Assembly (NCBI RefSeq): GCF_029946505.1
Contig: NZ_JARZHG010000002.1
Location: 744,001-808,000, forward strand
Reading direction: 5' to 3'
DNA length: 64,000 nucleotides
Origin: Polyangium sp. y55x31
GTDB taxonomy: Bacteria > Myxococcota_A > Polyangia > Polyangiales > Polyangiaceae
The notes under the pieces were generated by a model that was not told the origin of the DNA, searched no databases, and saw nothing but the letters and a program-made list of their open reading frames with translations. Shown piece after piece: positions 20,859-32,622 of the stretch (position 1 is the first letter of the stretch; the number at the start of each line of letters is the position of its first letter). Position numbers and translations under genes: made by a program.

Positions 20859-22628
20859 ATGTTCAACAAGTACTACCAGGACGAGCTATCCTACCTGCGC
20901 GAGCTCGGGCGCGAGTTCGCGCAGGCGTACCCCGCGATCGCGCCGATGCTCGCGGAGCGCGGGGCAGATCCGGACGTCGAGCGATTGCTCGAGGGCGTCG
21001 CGTTCCTCACGGGGAAGATCCGGCAGAAGCTCGATGACGAGCTGCCCGAGGTCATCCACTCGGTCGCGTCGCTGCTCTTCCCGCACTACCTGCGGCAGAT
21101 CCCGGCGACGTCGATCGTGGAGTTCACGCCGCTGCCGAACGTGGTCCGCGAAAAACTCATCGTCGCGCGGCACGCCGAGGTCGGCTCGGTGCCCGTCGAC
21201 GGTGTTTCGTGTCGATTCCGCACGACGCAGGACGTGGAGCTCTTGCCGCTCACCGTGGAGGACGTCCGCGTCGAGACGGGCGCGCAGCTCGCGCAGTCGC
21301 TGCGCATCGAGGTGAAGGTGACGGGCGGCGCGGCGCTCGCGGCGCTCGCGCTCTCGCGGATCCGCTTCTACATCCACGGCGAGCGCAGGCTCCAGGACGA
21401 CGTCCGCGTCTGGCTCGGCGCGCACGTCGACTCCGTCGCGCTCTGCGCGGTCGACGCCGCGGGCCGCGACACCACGCTCGCGACCTTGCCTGCGCGCAAC
21501 GTAAAACTCGTCGGGTTCGACGAGGACGAGGCGCTGATCCCCTACCCGCCCACGGTCTACGCGGGCTTCCGGCTGCTCCAGGAGTACTTCACGCTCCCGC
21601 AGAAGTTCGCGTTCTTCGAGATCCAGGGCCTCGAAGCGATGCCCGCGGACAAACTCAGCGACCGGTTCGCGATCCTGATCCAGTTCAAGGACGGGCTGCC
21701 CGCGGGGACGCGTCTGTCGAAGGAGAACTTCCGGCTCTTCTGCTCGCCGGTCGTGAACCTGTTCGAGCACTCGAGTGATCCGATCAAGCCCGATCCGAGC
21801 AAGTACGAGTACCTCGCGCGGCCCGCGGGCTCGACGCCGGTCGCGTACGAGCTCTACAGCATCGAGAACGTGATCGGCATCGCGCGGCGCACGAGCCAGC
21901 GCGTGAAGATCCCGCCGTTCTTCTCGTTCGAGCACGAGCTCGATCCCGAGGCCTCGTCACGCGGCGTCTTTTACCAGACGCACATCAAGCCCGCGGCGAT
22001 CGGCGACGGCGTGGACATCTACGTCTCGTTCGGCTCGGCGCAGGACGGCGCGGCGATCCCGGAGTTCGACGTCATCAGCATCGAGGCGACGTGCACGAAC
22101 CGGCGCCTCCCGGCGCAGCTCAAGGTCGGCGATCTGCGCGTGCCGACGGCGACGTCGCCCGCGGTCGCGAGCTTCACGAACGTCACGGGCGTGACCGCGC
22201 CTTTGCCTCCGCCGATGGGCCGCGAGCTTCAGTGGCGCGTGCTCTCGCACATGGCGATGAGTTATCGCTCGATCACGGAGCTCGACGTGCTCCGGTCCGT
22301 CCTCGAGATCTACAACTTCCCCGCGCTCATCGATCGTCAGGCGGCGCGGGCGAACCAGCTCCGCATGCAGGCGATCAAGTCGATCCGCGTCCGCCCCACG
22401 GATCGGCTCTACCGCGGCGCGCCCGTGCGCGGCGTGGCGACGGAGGTCGAGCTCGACGAAGGGGGCTTCGCGGGTGAAGGCGAGATGTATCTCTTCGCGA
22501 GCATTCTCAACGAGATGCTCGCGGCGTACGTCTCGCTCAACTCCTTCACGCAGCTCAGCGTCACCGGCACCAATACGCGCGTGGTTTATCGATGGGAGCC
22601 GAAGAGCGGCAGCCTGAACCTGATCTGA
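20859..22628 (+). CDS. tssF: T6SS baseplate protein TssF
   Basis: This 589-residue protein starts with the family signature MFNKYYQDELSYLRELGREF. It continues with AYPAIAPMLAERGADPDVERL and LPHYLRQIPATSIVEF-type segments, close to the usual TssF length. TssF with TssG and TssE forms the wedge complex of the baseplate. The 3' end overlaps the beginning of tssG by about 37 bases, so the two proteins are probably translationally coupled. Confidence 0.95.
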   Translation: MFNKYYQDELSYLRELGREFAQAYPAIAPMLAERGADPDVERLLEGVAFLTGKIRQKLDDELPEVIHSVASLLFPHYLRQIPATSIVEFTPLPNVVREKLIVARHAEVGSVPVDGVSCRFRTTQDVELLPLTVEDVRVETGAQLAQSLRIEVKVTGGAALAALALSRIRFYIHGERRLQDDVRVWLGAHVDSVALCAVDAAGRDTTLATLPARNVKLVGFDEDEALIPYPPTVYAGFRLLQEYFTLPQKFAFFEIQGLEAMPADKLSDRFAILIQFKDGLPAGTRLSKENFRLFCSPVVNLFEHSSDPIKPDPSKYEYLARPAGSTPVAYELYSIENVIGIARRTSQRVKIPPFFSFEHELDPEASSRGVFYQTHIKPAAIGDGVDIYVSFGSAQDGAAIPEFDVISIEATCTNRRLPAQLKVGDLRVPTATSPAVASFTNVTGVTAPLPPPMGRELQWRVLSHMAMSYRSITELDVLRSVLEIYNFPALIDRQAARANQLRMQAIKSIRVRPTDRLYRGAPVRGVATEVELDEGGFAGEGEMYLFASILNEMLAAYVSLNSFTQLSVTGTNTRVVYRWEPKSGSLNLI

Positions 22629-23761
22629 GCGGCGGGGGCAAACCCGACGCGGCGTTCGCGCCGTCGCCCGATCCGGAGCGGCAGGCGAAGGCCATGATCG
22701 CGGCCAAGATGGCCGAGCTCGAGCACAGCGCGCGTCGCTACTCGTTCTTCCGGCTCGTCTACATCCTCGAGCGCCTCTTCCCGGGCAGCGCGCCCGTGGG
22801 CCAGCTCGGGCCCGTCGCGACCGAGCGCATCCGCCTGCGCGCGGACACGAGCTTGATCTTCGCGTCGACGGACGTGAGCGAGCTCAAGTCGACGAAGTAC
22901 CCCGACGAGGTCGAGCGCGCGCGCATCACGGCGGGCTTCCTCGGGCTCTACGGCTCGGTCTCGCCGCTGCCGACGTACTACGTCGAGGATCTCGCGCAGG
23001 AGGACTACCAGGGTGGTCCGCAGCCGAAGCGCGAGTTCCTCGACGTCTTCAACCATCGCCTGCTGTCGCTGTTTTACCGGGCGTTCACGAAGTACCGGCA
23101 CTCGGTCGGCTACCGGAAGAAGGGCGACGACCCGTTCACGCGGCGCCTGCTCTGCGCGGCGGGCGTCGATGGATTCCGCGAGCACAAGAGCCCGCTGCAC
23201 CGGTTCCTCTACCTTCGTTACGCGCCGCTGCTCGCGACGAAGTCCCGGAGCGCGCGTGGTCTCGAGGTGGTGCTGAAGGACATCTTCGGCAGCATGGGCG
23301 TGGACATCGAGCAGTTCGTCGGGCACTGGACGCTGCTGGAGAAACCGCTGCGCAACAAGATGGGCGTGGCGAACCATCAGCTCGGCGAGAGCCTGACGAT
23401 CGGCCGATGGGTCTACGACGGGACGGGCCGGTTCAAGATCAAGCTCGGGCCGCTGAAGTACGACGAATACATCTCGTTTTTGCCGGGCGGCTCGAACCGA
23501 TCGGTCCTCAAGGCCGCGGTCGACACGCTGACGCGCGGCGCATGCGACGCGATGCTGGAGCTGCACGTGGCGACCGAAGACGCGCCGCGCTTCCAGCTCG
23601 CATCCCCGCGCGCGTCCACGCTCGCGCGAACCACGTGGCTCGGCGGGCCCGTCGGGCAAAACTTCGTGATCGAAGTACCGCTGAACGACAAACCTCAGAA
23701 AACCGGCCAGGGAGACGACGAAGAAGAAGAGCGTCTCGACCCGCCGCCGCTGCCCTACTAG
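22592..23761 (+). CDS. tssG: T6SS baseplate protein TssG
   Basis: This 389-residue protein carries TssG-type segments: RRYSFFRLVYILERLFPGSAP near the N-terminus, then GFLGLYGSVSPLPTYYVEDL, and LGQSLTIG-like GESLTIG before the C-terminal region. It is the wedge partner of TssF. ATG 22592 overlaps tssF; an internal ATG at 22694 would leave the conserved region intact and cannot be excluded. The C-terminus is acidic. A strong hairpin downstream closes the operon. Confidence 0.93.
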   Translation: MGAEERQPEPDLSGGGKPDAAFAPSPDPERQAKAMIAAKMAELEHSARRYSFFRLVYILERLFPGSAPVGQLGPVATERIRLRADTSLIFASTDVSELKSTKYPDEVERARITAGFLGLYGSVSPLPTYYVEDLAQEDYQGGPQPKREFLDVFNHRLLSLFYRAFTKYRHSVGYRKKGDDPFTRRLLCAAGVDGFREHKSPLHRFLYLRYAPLLATKSRSARGLEVVLKDIFGSMGVDIEQFVGHWTLLEKPLRNKMGVANHQLGESLTIGRWVYDGTGRFKIKLGPLKYDEYISFLPGGSNRSVLKAAVDTLTRGACDAMLELHVATEDAPRFQLASPRASTLARTTWLGGPVGQNFVIEVPLNDKPQKTGQGDDEEEERLDPPPLPY

Positions 23762-23927
23762 GGGGGCTCCGGTCGGCCCTGAAGCGATTCTCGCTGCGCG
23801 AAAATCGCCGGGCCTTCCTCTGCCCCCCTAACCCCCCGCGCGCTCGTTTCAGCTTCACTTCGCTCCGCTGCCCCGAGCGCTTCGTTCCGAGGCCTCTTTC
23901 AGAGGTTTCTCAGGAACGACGCTTCTT

Positions 23928-23955
23928 ACCCCCTCTCCCGCGAGGGAGAGGGGGT
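23928..23955. terminator. Bidirectional hairpin between tssG and a convergent lipoprotein gene
   Basis: A 12-bp stem (ACCCCCTCTCCC with complement GGGAGAGGGGGT) has the loop GCGA. It lies between the stops of two convergent genes (23761 and 23974). The rest of the 212-base interval shows no gene. Confidence 0.7.
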
Positions 23956-23973
23956 TGGGGGTGAGGGCGTCCG

Positions 23974-24645
23974 TCAGTAGACGAGCATGCTTCGCAGCGC
24001 CGTCGCCATCTCGTCGGCGACCGACTCGATGTTCTCGCCGTGAACGACCTGCACGAGCAGGAGGCGATTGTCGCTGCGGATCAAAATTTCGTGCGCGTAC
24101 GAATGGTACGCCGGCTTCGCCGGGACACGCGTCTTCACGATGTAGCTTCGTGCTTGCGCGTTCGCCGTCGCCACGGGCATCCGGCCCGCGAGGATCTGCG
24201 CGCCTTGCTCCTCGCAGTCGCGCTCGTAGCGCTTCATCACGTCGGGCCACGTGTCCTCGGGGTGATCGATCCGCTCGTAGATCGAGAAGAGGAACTGGCG
24301 CGGCGACTGGTACGAGATGAAGCGCTGACCGGGGGAGTAGTCCGCGTCGCGCACGTACCAGTCGATCGGGCGTGCGAGGCGCACGTCACCCTCGAGCACG
24401 CCGACGCCGACGCGGCGCGGGAGGCGCTCGTTTTCGTCGGCGTTGAGCTTCGGGAAATAGACTTCGTAGCTCTGGTTCTTGTCGATGACCCCGCTGCCGT
24501 GCAGGTAGAACACGTCGTCGCGCTGGGGCGCAGTGGGCGAACCACCGCAGCCGAGCGAGACGAGGGGCAAGGTCAGCGCGCCCAGCACGACGGCCAGGCG
24601 GCGAAGAGAGTTACGCTTGGGGGCAGCGAGGTCGACGGGCCTCAT
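23974..24645 (-). CDS. Lipoprotein of unknown function next to the T6SS locus
   Basis: The product is 223 residues if started at ATG 24645, which gives a basic start and lipobox VSLGC; an upstream in-frame ATG at 24705 would add 20 residues before the signal. The mature part contains YFPKLNADENERLPRRVGVG and ends in a region rich in hydrophobic strands (EILIRSDNRLLLVQVVHG). I do not recognise the family. It is convergent with tssG and divergent from the next lipoprotein gene. Confidence 0.65.
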   Translation of the reverse strand: MRPVDLAAPKRNSLRRLAVVLGALTLPLVSLGCGGSPTAPQRDDVFYLHGSGVIDKNQSYEVYFPKLNADENERLPRRVGVGVLEGDVRLARPIDWYVRDADYSPGQRFISYQSPRQFLFSIYERIDHPEDTWPDVMKRYERDCEEQGAQILAGRMPVATANAQARSYIVKTRVPAKPAYHSYAHEILIRSDNRLLLVQVVHGENIESVADEMATALRSMLVY

Positions 24646-24795
24646 CACGGTTAACTTAGGATACCCTGGTCGCGGGGCCAAATGATCGCTCATGAGTTTG
24701 GCCATCTCGCCGAGACCGTTGAATGATCGGGGCGGCTGTGGACAATGCTGATGCCAGGATCCGGCGTCGCTCGCGCGGCGCGTGGGGAGTGCACC

Positions 24796-25404
24796 GTGAC
24801 GTATCTCGCAGAACGTAGCGTCCTTCTATCCCTCGCCCTCGCGCTCGGCGGCTTCGGCTGCGTCGGGCTCGAGGCTGGCATCGACTATCCGAGCGATTTG
24901 CCCTCGCCGGACGAGCACCTGACGACGCCGGAGGGCGAGGCGGACCCCAGCGTTTCGCTGAACGGCTTCGTCATCAAGGACGACGTCTGCAAGGGGATGG
25001 ACATCCACCCGGTCACGCAGCGGCTCGGGCCGGAGGATCTCGCGCGTTTCCTGGAGACCCAGGGGCTCAAGATCGAGCCCAAGAAGGCGCGCGACAACCT
25101 CTACTGGTTCGACTTCCCCACGGGCGAAAAGAAGGAGGGGGAGCCGCAGCAGTTCGTGCGCCTCCGCCTCGCGGTCCTCGACGACCACTTCGCGGCCACG
25201 CGTGATCTGCAGGAGTCGCTGCTCGATCACGGCCCGGGCTGGTGGGGCGTACGCCGGTCGAACCTCGCGGTCCTGGCGCCGAAGACGAGCCTCTCCGAGT
25301 CGGTCGCCTTCGCGCTCAAGCACAAGCTCGTTTGCTGGGGCATGTTCGCGTACACGGGCACCGACGACGTGTACGGCGTCCCGGGCCCGTACACCGAGCT
25401 CTGA
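24796..25404 (+). CDS. Small lipoprotein of unknown function
   Basis: GTG 24796 is preferred: GGGGAG lies 6 bases upstream and the product begins with a lipoprotein signal ending in GGFGC. That gives about 202 residues. An upstream ATG at 24745 would place a charged extension before the signal. The mature protein has a region PEDLARFLETQGLKIEPKKARDN and ends VPGPYTEL; no family was recognised. It is divergent from the lipoprotein at 23974-24645. Confidence 0.65.
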   Translation: MTYLAERSVLLSLALALGGFGCVGLEAGIDYPSDLPSPDEHLTTPEGEADPSVSLNGFVIKDDVCKGMDIHPVTQRLGPEDLARFLETQGLKIEPKKARDNLYWFDFPTGEKKEGEPQQFVRLRLAVLDDHFAATRDLQESLLDHGPGWWGVRRSNLAVLAPKTSLSESVAFALKHKLVCWGMFAYTGTDDVYGVPGPYTEL

Positions 25405-25496
25405 GCGCCTCCGCCCTCCCCGCGTAAGGAAACGCGAGACGGGAAGAGCGCGCGCGGATGTAGTCCGGATGTGCGTCGTTCACGTAGACTCGATGC

Positions 25497-26528
25497 ATGC
25501 GCTTCCGGCTCGCCTTTGCCCTCACCGCCATCACGACCGCCATCGGCACGTACCTCGCCGCCTGCAGCTCCGAAGACAAGATCGAGGATCTCTGCGGGTG
25601 GCTGGGAGACGAGGAAAACTGCTACCGCCAGTTCTACGCCGACATCACGACCACCTGCGGCACCAAGGGTCTCGGCAGCGCGCGGGATGGCTCGTTCCTC
25701 AAGCGAGACAAACTCGACACGTGTGTGCTCGACGGCCCCGAGGGCGGGCAGGTCATCTTTGATCCGCCGCTCGACATCGCCGACTTCCCCATCACGACCG
25801 CGTCCTTCGGGATGATCCGCGGCGACGGCACCGTGTGCGGCGCGGGCGCGTTCGGCGCGGACGGCGCCATGGCTGTCTCGGTCGAGCCCGTGAGCATCGC
25901 GGAGAACGGCGTCGTCACACCCCTCGGTGACGGCGGTCTGCCGGATAGCGGCACGAGCTGCATCGACAGCACCGATCCCATCTGCGGCGGCAGCTTCGCG
26001 GTCAAACCCGTCACCGAGCGCGAGCTCGTCGACGTCACGTGCTCGACGGCCACGCGGAAAGAGAGCCATCGCTTCAACCGGCTTCAGCTCGCCAAATGCG
26101 ACGGCACGAAGGACAACGCGCCGGACGAGGCGAATGTGGCGGGGCTCTTTCCGCGCGCGGAGTTCGAGTCGAAGCCGGGCGGCGTGGGCATCGAAGGGTA
26201 CGTGCTCTTCCGCGTCTTCTTCCCGCCGGCCACGGGCGAGCTCGAAGGCGCGGCGCCCGACGTCGTCGAGTACTTCAAGTGCCGCATCCCGAGCGCGCCG
26301 AACACCTGCGCCAACGGCGTCCAGGACGAGGGCGAGCCCGCGATCGACTGCGGCGTGCTCTGCGGCAAGGGCTGCTGCAACGGCGACCCCTGCTACATCA
26401 ACTCCGACTGCGAATCGAACAACTGCGCCGCGCTCGACGGCGGCATGGGGATCCGCCGGTGCGTCGGCGATGGCCCGATCTGCACGCCTCCCGATGCGGG
26501 TGCCGGCGGCGCGGGCGGCATGCCCTGA
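25497..26528 (+). CDS. Cys-rich secreted lipoprotein
   Basis: This 343-residue protein has a signal peptide and lipobox YLAAC. The body has many cysteines. Near the C-terminus is the repeat-like Cys cluster CANGVQDEGEPAIDCG ... CCNGDPC ... DCESNNC, common in myxobacterial surface proteins, and it ends in a short Gly/Ala tail. Function is unknown; disulfide-stabilised surface exposure is likely. A strong bidirectional hairpin lies 7 bases after the stop. Confidence 0.75.
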   Translation: MRFRLAFALTAITTAIGTYLAACSSEDKIEDLCGWLGDEENCYRQFYADITTTCGTKGLGSARDGSFLKRDKLDTCVLDGPEGGQVIFDPPLDIADFPITTASFGMIRGDGTVCGAGAFGADGAMAVSVEPVSIAENGVVTPLGDGGLPDSGTSCIDSTDPICGGSFAVKPVTERELVDVTCSTATRKESHRFNRLQLAKCDGTKDNAPDEANVAGLFPRAEFESKPGGVGIEGYVLFRVFFPPATGELEGAAPDVVEYFKCRIPSAPNTCANGVQDEGEPAIDCGVLCGKGCCNGDPCYINSDCESNNCAALDGGMGIRRCVGDGPICTPPDAGAGGAGGMP

Positions 26529-26535
26529 AACGCAA

Positions 26536-26575
26536 AACCGCGCGCGTGGTGCACGTTCGCCCCACGCGCGCGGTT
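26536..26575. terminator. Bidirectional hairpin terminator
   Basis: A 14-bp perfect stem (AACCGCGCGCGTGG and its complement) with a 12-base loop lies between two convergent genes that stop at 26528 and 26588. Confidence 0.8.
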
Positions 26576-26587
26576 CGTTCGATTCCT

Positions 26588-27859
26588 TCAGGACACGAGC
26601 AGTTTGACCACGAACGTCGTGCTGCCGAGGCGCAGCCGATCGTTGTCGCGGAGCTGGCGGCGATCGCCGGGCACGAGCTTCTGCTCGTTCAGGAAGGTAC
26701 CGTTGCGCGAGTTGTCGTCCTCGACGAACGCCTGACCCGTCGCGGGATCGGCGTGGATCGTGGCGTGGCGCGACGACGTGCTGCCGTCCGAAACCGCGAT
26801 GTCCACGCCGCTGTCCCCGCCGCTCCGGCCGAGCTGCGTGCGGCCGCTGTGGATCGGCCAGAAGCTGCCGCCCGGATCGTTCTGGAACGTCACGAGGAAG
26901 CCGACGAGCACGCGTTGCCCCGACGGCGTCACCACGGGCGGCGGCGCGGCCGCAGGACCCGACAATGAGCCCGGCGAGACCATCGGCGGCGCGACCATCG
27001 GCGGCTGCCCCATCCCGCCTCCCCCGAGCCCGCCCGGCGACACCATCGGCGGCGGCGCGACCATCGGCGGCGGCGCAGGCCCGCCGAGCTGACCTGGGCC
27101 CGTCAGGCGCGGCGGCGCCGCGGGCATCGCGCCCACGCCGCCCGGCGGCACCATCTGCGGCACGCCCATCTGCGGCACGCCCATCGGAGGCGCCATCGGA
27201 GGCGCGGCCATCTGCGGCACCGCCATCTGCGGCGCCATCTGCGGCGCCATCTGCGGCACTGCCATCGGAGGCGCGCCGCCGAGGCCCGGGTTGCCGAACG
27301 TCGGCGCGGGCTGCCCCATCGGCGGAGGTTGTCCGAACGAAGGCGCGCCGGGCACCTGCGGCGGTGGACCCATCGGCGGCGCGCCGAGCGGCGCTCCTCC
27401 GAACGGCATCCCGCCGGGCTGCATCCCGCCGGGCTGCATCCCGCCGGGCGCGGGCGGCGCTCCGAACTGCGGAGCCGCGGGCATCCCGGGCGGCGCGCCC
27501 ATCGGCTGCTGCGGCGCGGGCTTCGGCGCCTCGCGCGCCCAGGGCGAGCGCATGGGGCTGTCGTCCGCGTCGGCCGACGAGAACGCGCTCGCGGCTGGCA
27601 TGCCGCCTCCGGCCATCGGCGGCGGCGGATAGGCCCCGGGCGTGACGGGCGGCGGAGGCGCCATCCCGCCGGGGTTGATCTTCGGCGGAGGCGCGGGGTA
27701 GCCGCCCATGCCCGGGGGCCCCGGAGGCGCATAGGCCCCCGCTCCACCCATCGGGGGCGGCGCCGGCGCGCCTGCTCCACCTCCCACGGACGCTCCGCAC
27801 ATGTTGCAGACCGAGTCCGTGTCCTTGAGCATCCACTGACAGCTAGGACAGGGCTTCAT
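26588..27859 (-). CDS. Zinc-ribbon and FHA protein with Pro/Gly/Met-rich linker
   Basis: The 423-residue protein starts with a zinc-ribbon (C4-x2-C7 and C18-x2-C21). Then come some 270 residues of low-complexity Pro/Gly/Met sequence with near repeats such as MQPGGMQPGG and APQMAPQM. It ends with an FHA domain (about 330-420: TQLGRSG, SSRHATI, NSRNGTFLNEQ). FHA domains bind phosphothreonine, so this may be an adaptor in kinase signalling. No membrane segment is seen. The Ser/Thr kinase at 37962 is not adjacent. Confidence 0.85.
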   Translation of the reverse strand: MKPCPSCQWMLKDTDSVCNMCGASVGGGAGAPAPPPMGGAGAYAPPGPPGMGGYPAPPPKINPGGMAPPPPVTPGAYPPPPMAGGGMPAASAFSSADADDSPMRSPWAREAPKPAPQQPMGAPPGMPAAPQFGAPPAPGGMQPGGMQPGGMPFGGAPLGAPPMGPPPQVPGAPSFGQPPPMGQPAPTFGNPGLGGAPPMAVPQMAPQMAPQMAVPQMAAPPMAPPMGVPQMGVPQMVPPGGVGAMPAAPPRLTGPGQLGGPAPPPMVAPPPMVSPGGLGGGGMGQPPMVAPPMVSPGSLSGPAAAPPPVVTPSGQRVLVGFLVTFQNDPGGSFWPIHSGRTQLGRSGGDSGVDIAVSDGSTSSRHATIHADPATGQAFVEDDNSRNGTFLNEQKLVPGDRRQLRDNDRLRLGSTTFVVKLLVS

Positions 27860-27943
27860 CCGCCCGCCACATTAACATTTTTGTCCGCCGCGGGTCTCCC
27901 GCTCCGCGAACGTCGGGCGAGCCTGGGATCGACGCCACAAAAG

Positions 27944-27980
27944 ACATCGGGGGCGATGCGCGGAGCACCGCCCCCGATGT
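27944..27980 (-). terminator. Intrinsic terminator downstream of lon
   Basis: A 12-bp perfect stem (ACATCGGGGGCG and its complement) with a 13-base loop is followed on the minus strand by TCTTTTGT. It lies 20 bases after the lon stop. Confidence 0.8.
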
Positions 27981-28000
27981 TCATTCCGGACAAACCCGCG

Positions 28001-30451
<2,451 letters not shown>

Positions 30452-30524
30452 GAGACGATCTCCTCTGCGAAGCTACCCGGGACGGGAGCAGCTCCGACCG
30501 GCATCGGCGGCAATTGCTGGACCC

Positions 30525-30553
30525 TACAGAGGCCAGCTCACGAATAGCGTCAA
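30525..30553 (-). promoter_or_regulatory. Putative sigma-70-type promoter of lon
   Basis: On the minus strand TTGACG (30553-30548) is followed after 17 bases by TCTGTA (30530-30525), about 75 bases before the lon ATG. The remainder of the 313-base interval 30452-30764, between divergent lon and the SUMF1-type gene, shows no other clear element. Confidence 0.4.
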
Positions 30554-30764
30554 TCGGTTTGATGTGTCCTCCCGAGGCCCGCGGAGCAAGCAGCGCCCGA
30601 GCGGGGTCTCGGAGGCGGCGGTCAACGTAGACACGACGCACGCCCCATGCCAGGCCTCTGCGGGAGATTTCATCCGCCCTCGGGGGCCACGGGGGTCCCG
30701 TAGGGCGTTCTCCGAGCTTTTGAAGAGCCCGCCACGGCTAGCGCCCCCGTCCGGGGCGGGTACC

Positions 30765-31652
30765 ATGCGCCCGGGAGTCCGCCGCTTGCTCGATCCGGTC
30801 GTCGCGACGTTGTCCTTCGCTGCCTTCCTGCTCTACGTCCCCGCAGCGCCTTCGCTCGATCCAGGCCCGACGCCCGAGTGCCCGAGCGACATGCGCCTCG
30901 TCACGGGCACGCACGCGGACGAGATCCAGCACCTCTGCGTGGATCCTCGCAAGGACGCGAAAACTACGCATTGCTTCGCTTATTTCGAGGGCCTGACGGG
31001 GGAGGAAGGGCCCCGGACGGACGTCCGCGTCTGCATGGACCAGTTCGAGGCGCCGAACCGGCGCGGCGCACGTCCGCTCGTGATGCAGTCGTTCCGGATG
31101 GCCGAGCGCTGGTGCGGCGAGCGCGGAAAACGCGTCTGCACCGAGCAGGAGTGGGAGCTCGCCTGTGAGGGCGGCGAGCGCAGGCCGCTCGCGTACGGCT
31201 GGCAGGTGAACCGGACGCAATGCAACAGCGACAAGGCGTGGCGCCCCTTCGACGCGCGGGCGCTCGCGGCCGGAGGCGAGGACGAAAAGAAGGAGCTCGA
31301 AAAGCTCTGGCAAGGGTCGACGAGCGGCTCGTACCTCAGCTGCGTCTCGCCGTTCGGCATCTACGACATGATGGGCAACGTCGAGGAGTGGGTGGCGACG
31401 CGGCCCGGGCGCAAGTTCCCGGGCGCGCTGATGGGCGGGTTCTGGGCGAAGCCGTGGACGGGCTGTCGCGGGACGAATGACGCGCACGAGCCGTCATTCA
31501 CGTTTTACGAGACCGGCTTCCGCTGCTGCGCCGATCCCGGGAAGCTCTCGGATGCGACGAAGGCGCCGAGCGGCGCCGACGGAACGAAGGACGAAGCCGG
31601 CGAGCCCAAGCCGAAGCCGGCGAAGAAGAAGCGGAAGAAGCGCGCTGGCTAA
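30765..31652 (+). CDS. SUMF1/formylglycine-generating-enzyme-type protein, probably exported
   Basis: Starting at ATG 30765, the 295-residue product has an N-terminal hydrophobic segment and then an FGE-sulfatase domain: VCMDQFEAPN, RVCTEQEWELACEGG, FGIYDMMGNVEEWVA, and a C-terminal TGFRCC. Many such proteins in myxobacteria do not generate formylglycine and are of unknown function. A Lys-rich tail ends it. Its stop overlaps the stop of convergent fmt by 4 bases. The frame extends far upstream, but nothing there looks coding. Confidence 0.75.
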   Translation: MRPGVRRLLDPVVATLSFAAFLLYVPAAPSLDPGPTPECPSDMRLVTGTHADEIQHLCVDPRKDAKTTHCFAYFEGLTGEEGPRTDVRVCMDQFEAPNRRGARPLVMQSFRMAERWCGERGKRVCTEQEWELACEGGERRPLAYGWQVNRTQCNSDKAWRPFDARALAAGGEDEKKELEKLWQGSTSGSYLSCVSPFGIYDMMGNVEEWVATRPGRKFPGALMGGFWAKPWTGCRGTNDAHEPSFTFYETGFRCCADPGKLSDATKAPSGADGTKDEAGEPKPKPAKKKRKKRAG

Positions 31653-32581
31653 GCCCCGAGGATCATGCCCTTCGCGAGGGCGCGACCCGCGACGAGCTCC
31701 TGCGCGGACAGAGGCTTCCGTCCTTCGAGTTGCCCGCGCACGAGCGTGATCGTGCCCGCGCCGCAAGCAATCTCAGCGCCCCATTTGTCCGCGGCGATGA
31801 TCTCGCCGGGCGCGCCGCGCACACCTTGCTCGGTGGCCACCTTCGTGGCGAGCACCTTCAGCCCTTTGCCCGCGCACGTCGTGAACGCGCCGGGCCACGA
31901 GGTCATGCCGCGGACGTGATCGTGCACCACGCGGGCAGGCTTCGACCAATCGATGCGGCCGTGCTCCTTCTCGAGCATCGGCGCCATCGTCGCCGCCGCG
32001 TGATCCTGCGGCGCCGCGACGAGGTCCCCGGATACCGCGCGCAAAAGATCTTCACGCACGACACGCGCCGCGAGCTCGCCGAGCTGCACGTAAAGCTCGT
32101 CGGCGGTCATGTCCTCGCCAATCGGGATCCGGTGCGTGGAGAAAACCGGGCCCGTATCCATGCCCTCGTCCATCTGCATGAGACAGACGCCCGTCTCGCG
32201 CTCGCCGTTCACGATCGCCCACGTGATCGGAGCAGCGCCGCGGTACTTGGGCAGGATCGAGGCGTGGAGGTTCATGCAGCCGCGGCGCGGCGCTTCGAGC
32301 ACGGCCTTCGGCAAGATGCGGCCATAGGCGATGACGAGCGCGACGTCGGCGTTCGTCTCCGCGATGAGGCGGGCGAAGTCCGGTGTTTTGACCTTCAACG
32401 GTTGCTCGACGCGAAGACCCAGCTCGAGGGCGCGTTGCTTCACGGGCGGCGCGCGGAGTTCGAGGCCACGACCGGCAGGTCGATCCGGCTGGCAAACGAC
32501 GAGCGGGATCTCGGCGATCGCGTGGAGCGCGTCGAGCGCGGGGACGGAGATGGCGGGGGTGCCGAAGAAGAGAGCTCGCAC
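31649..32581 (-). CDS. fmt: Methionyl-tRNA formyltransferase
   Basis: This 310-residue enzyme transfers a formyl group from 10-formyl-tetrahydrofolate to initiator Met-tRNA. Seen: N-terminal MRALFFGTPAISVPAL, the catalytic region NLHASILPKYRGAAPI (Asn, His), then GVCLMQMDEGMDTGPV with the catalytic Asp, and a C-terminal OB-like domain. Length is standard. It lies 41 bases downstream of the truncated aldehyde-dehydrogenase gene and may share its transcript; it is not next to def in this window. Confidence 0.95.
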   Translation of the reverse strand: MRALFFGTPAISVPALDALHAIAEIPLVVCQPDRPAGRGLELRAPPVKQRALELGLRVEQPLKVKTPDFARLIAETNADVALVIAYGRILPKAVLEAPRRGCMNLHASILPKYRGAAPITWAIVNGERETGVCLMQMDEGMDTGPVFSTHRIPIGEDMTADELYVQLGELAARVVREDLLRAVSGDLVAAPQDHAAATMAPMLEKEHGRIDWSKPARVVHDHVRGMTSWPGAFTTCAGKGLKVLATKVATEQGVRGAPGEIIAADKWGAEIACGAGTITLVRGQLEGRKPLSAQELVAGRALAKGMILGA

Positions 32582-32622
32582 GGGCGGGGTCTACCGCCGC
32601 GCGAGCCCGTTGTCATGCGCGC

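Noticed and set aside
26950-27480. Repetitive GC-rich stretch as a possible array
   Set aside because: It encodes the Pro/Gly/Met linker of the FHA protein; no spacers of constant size.
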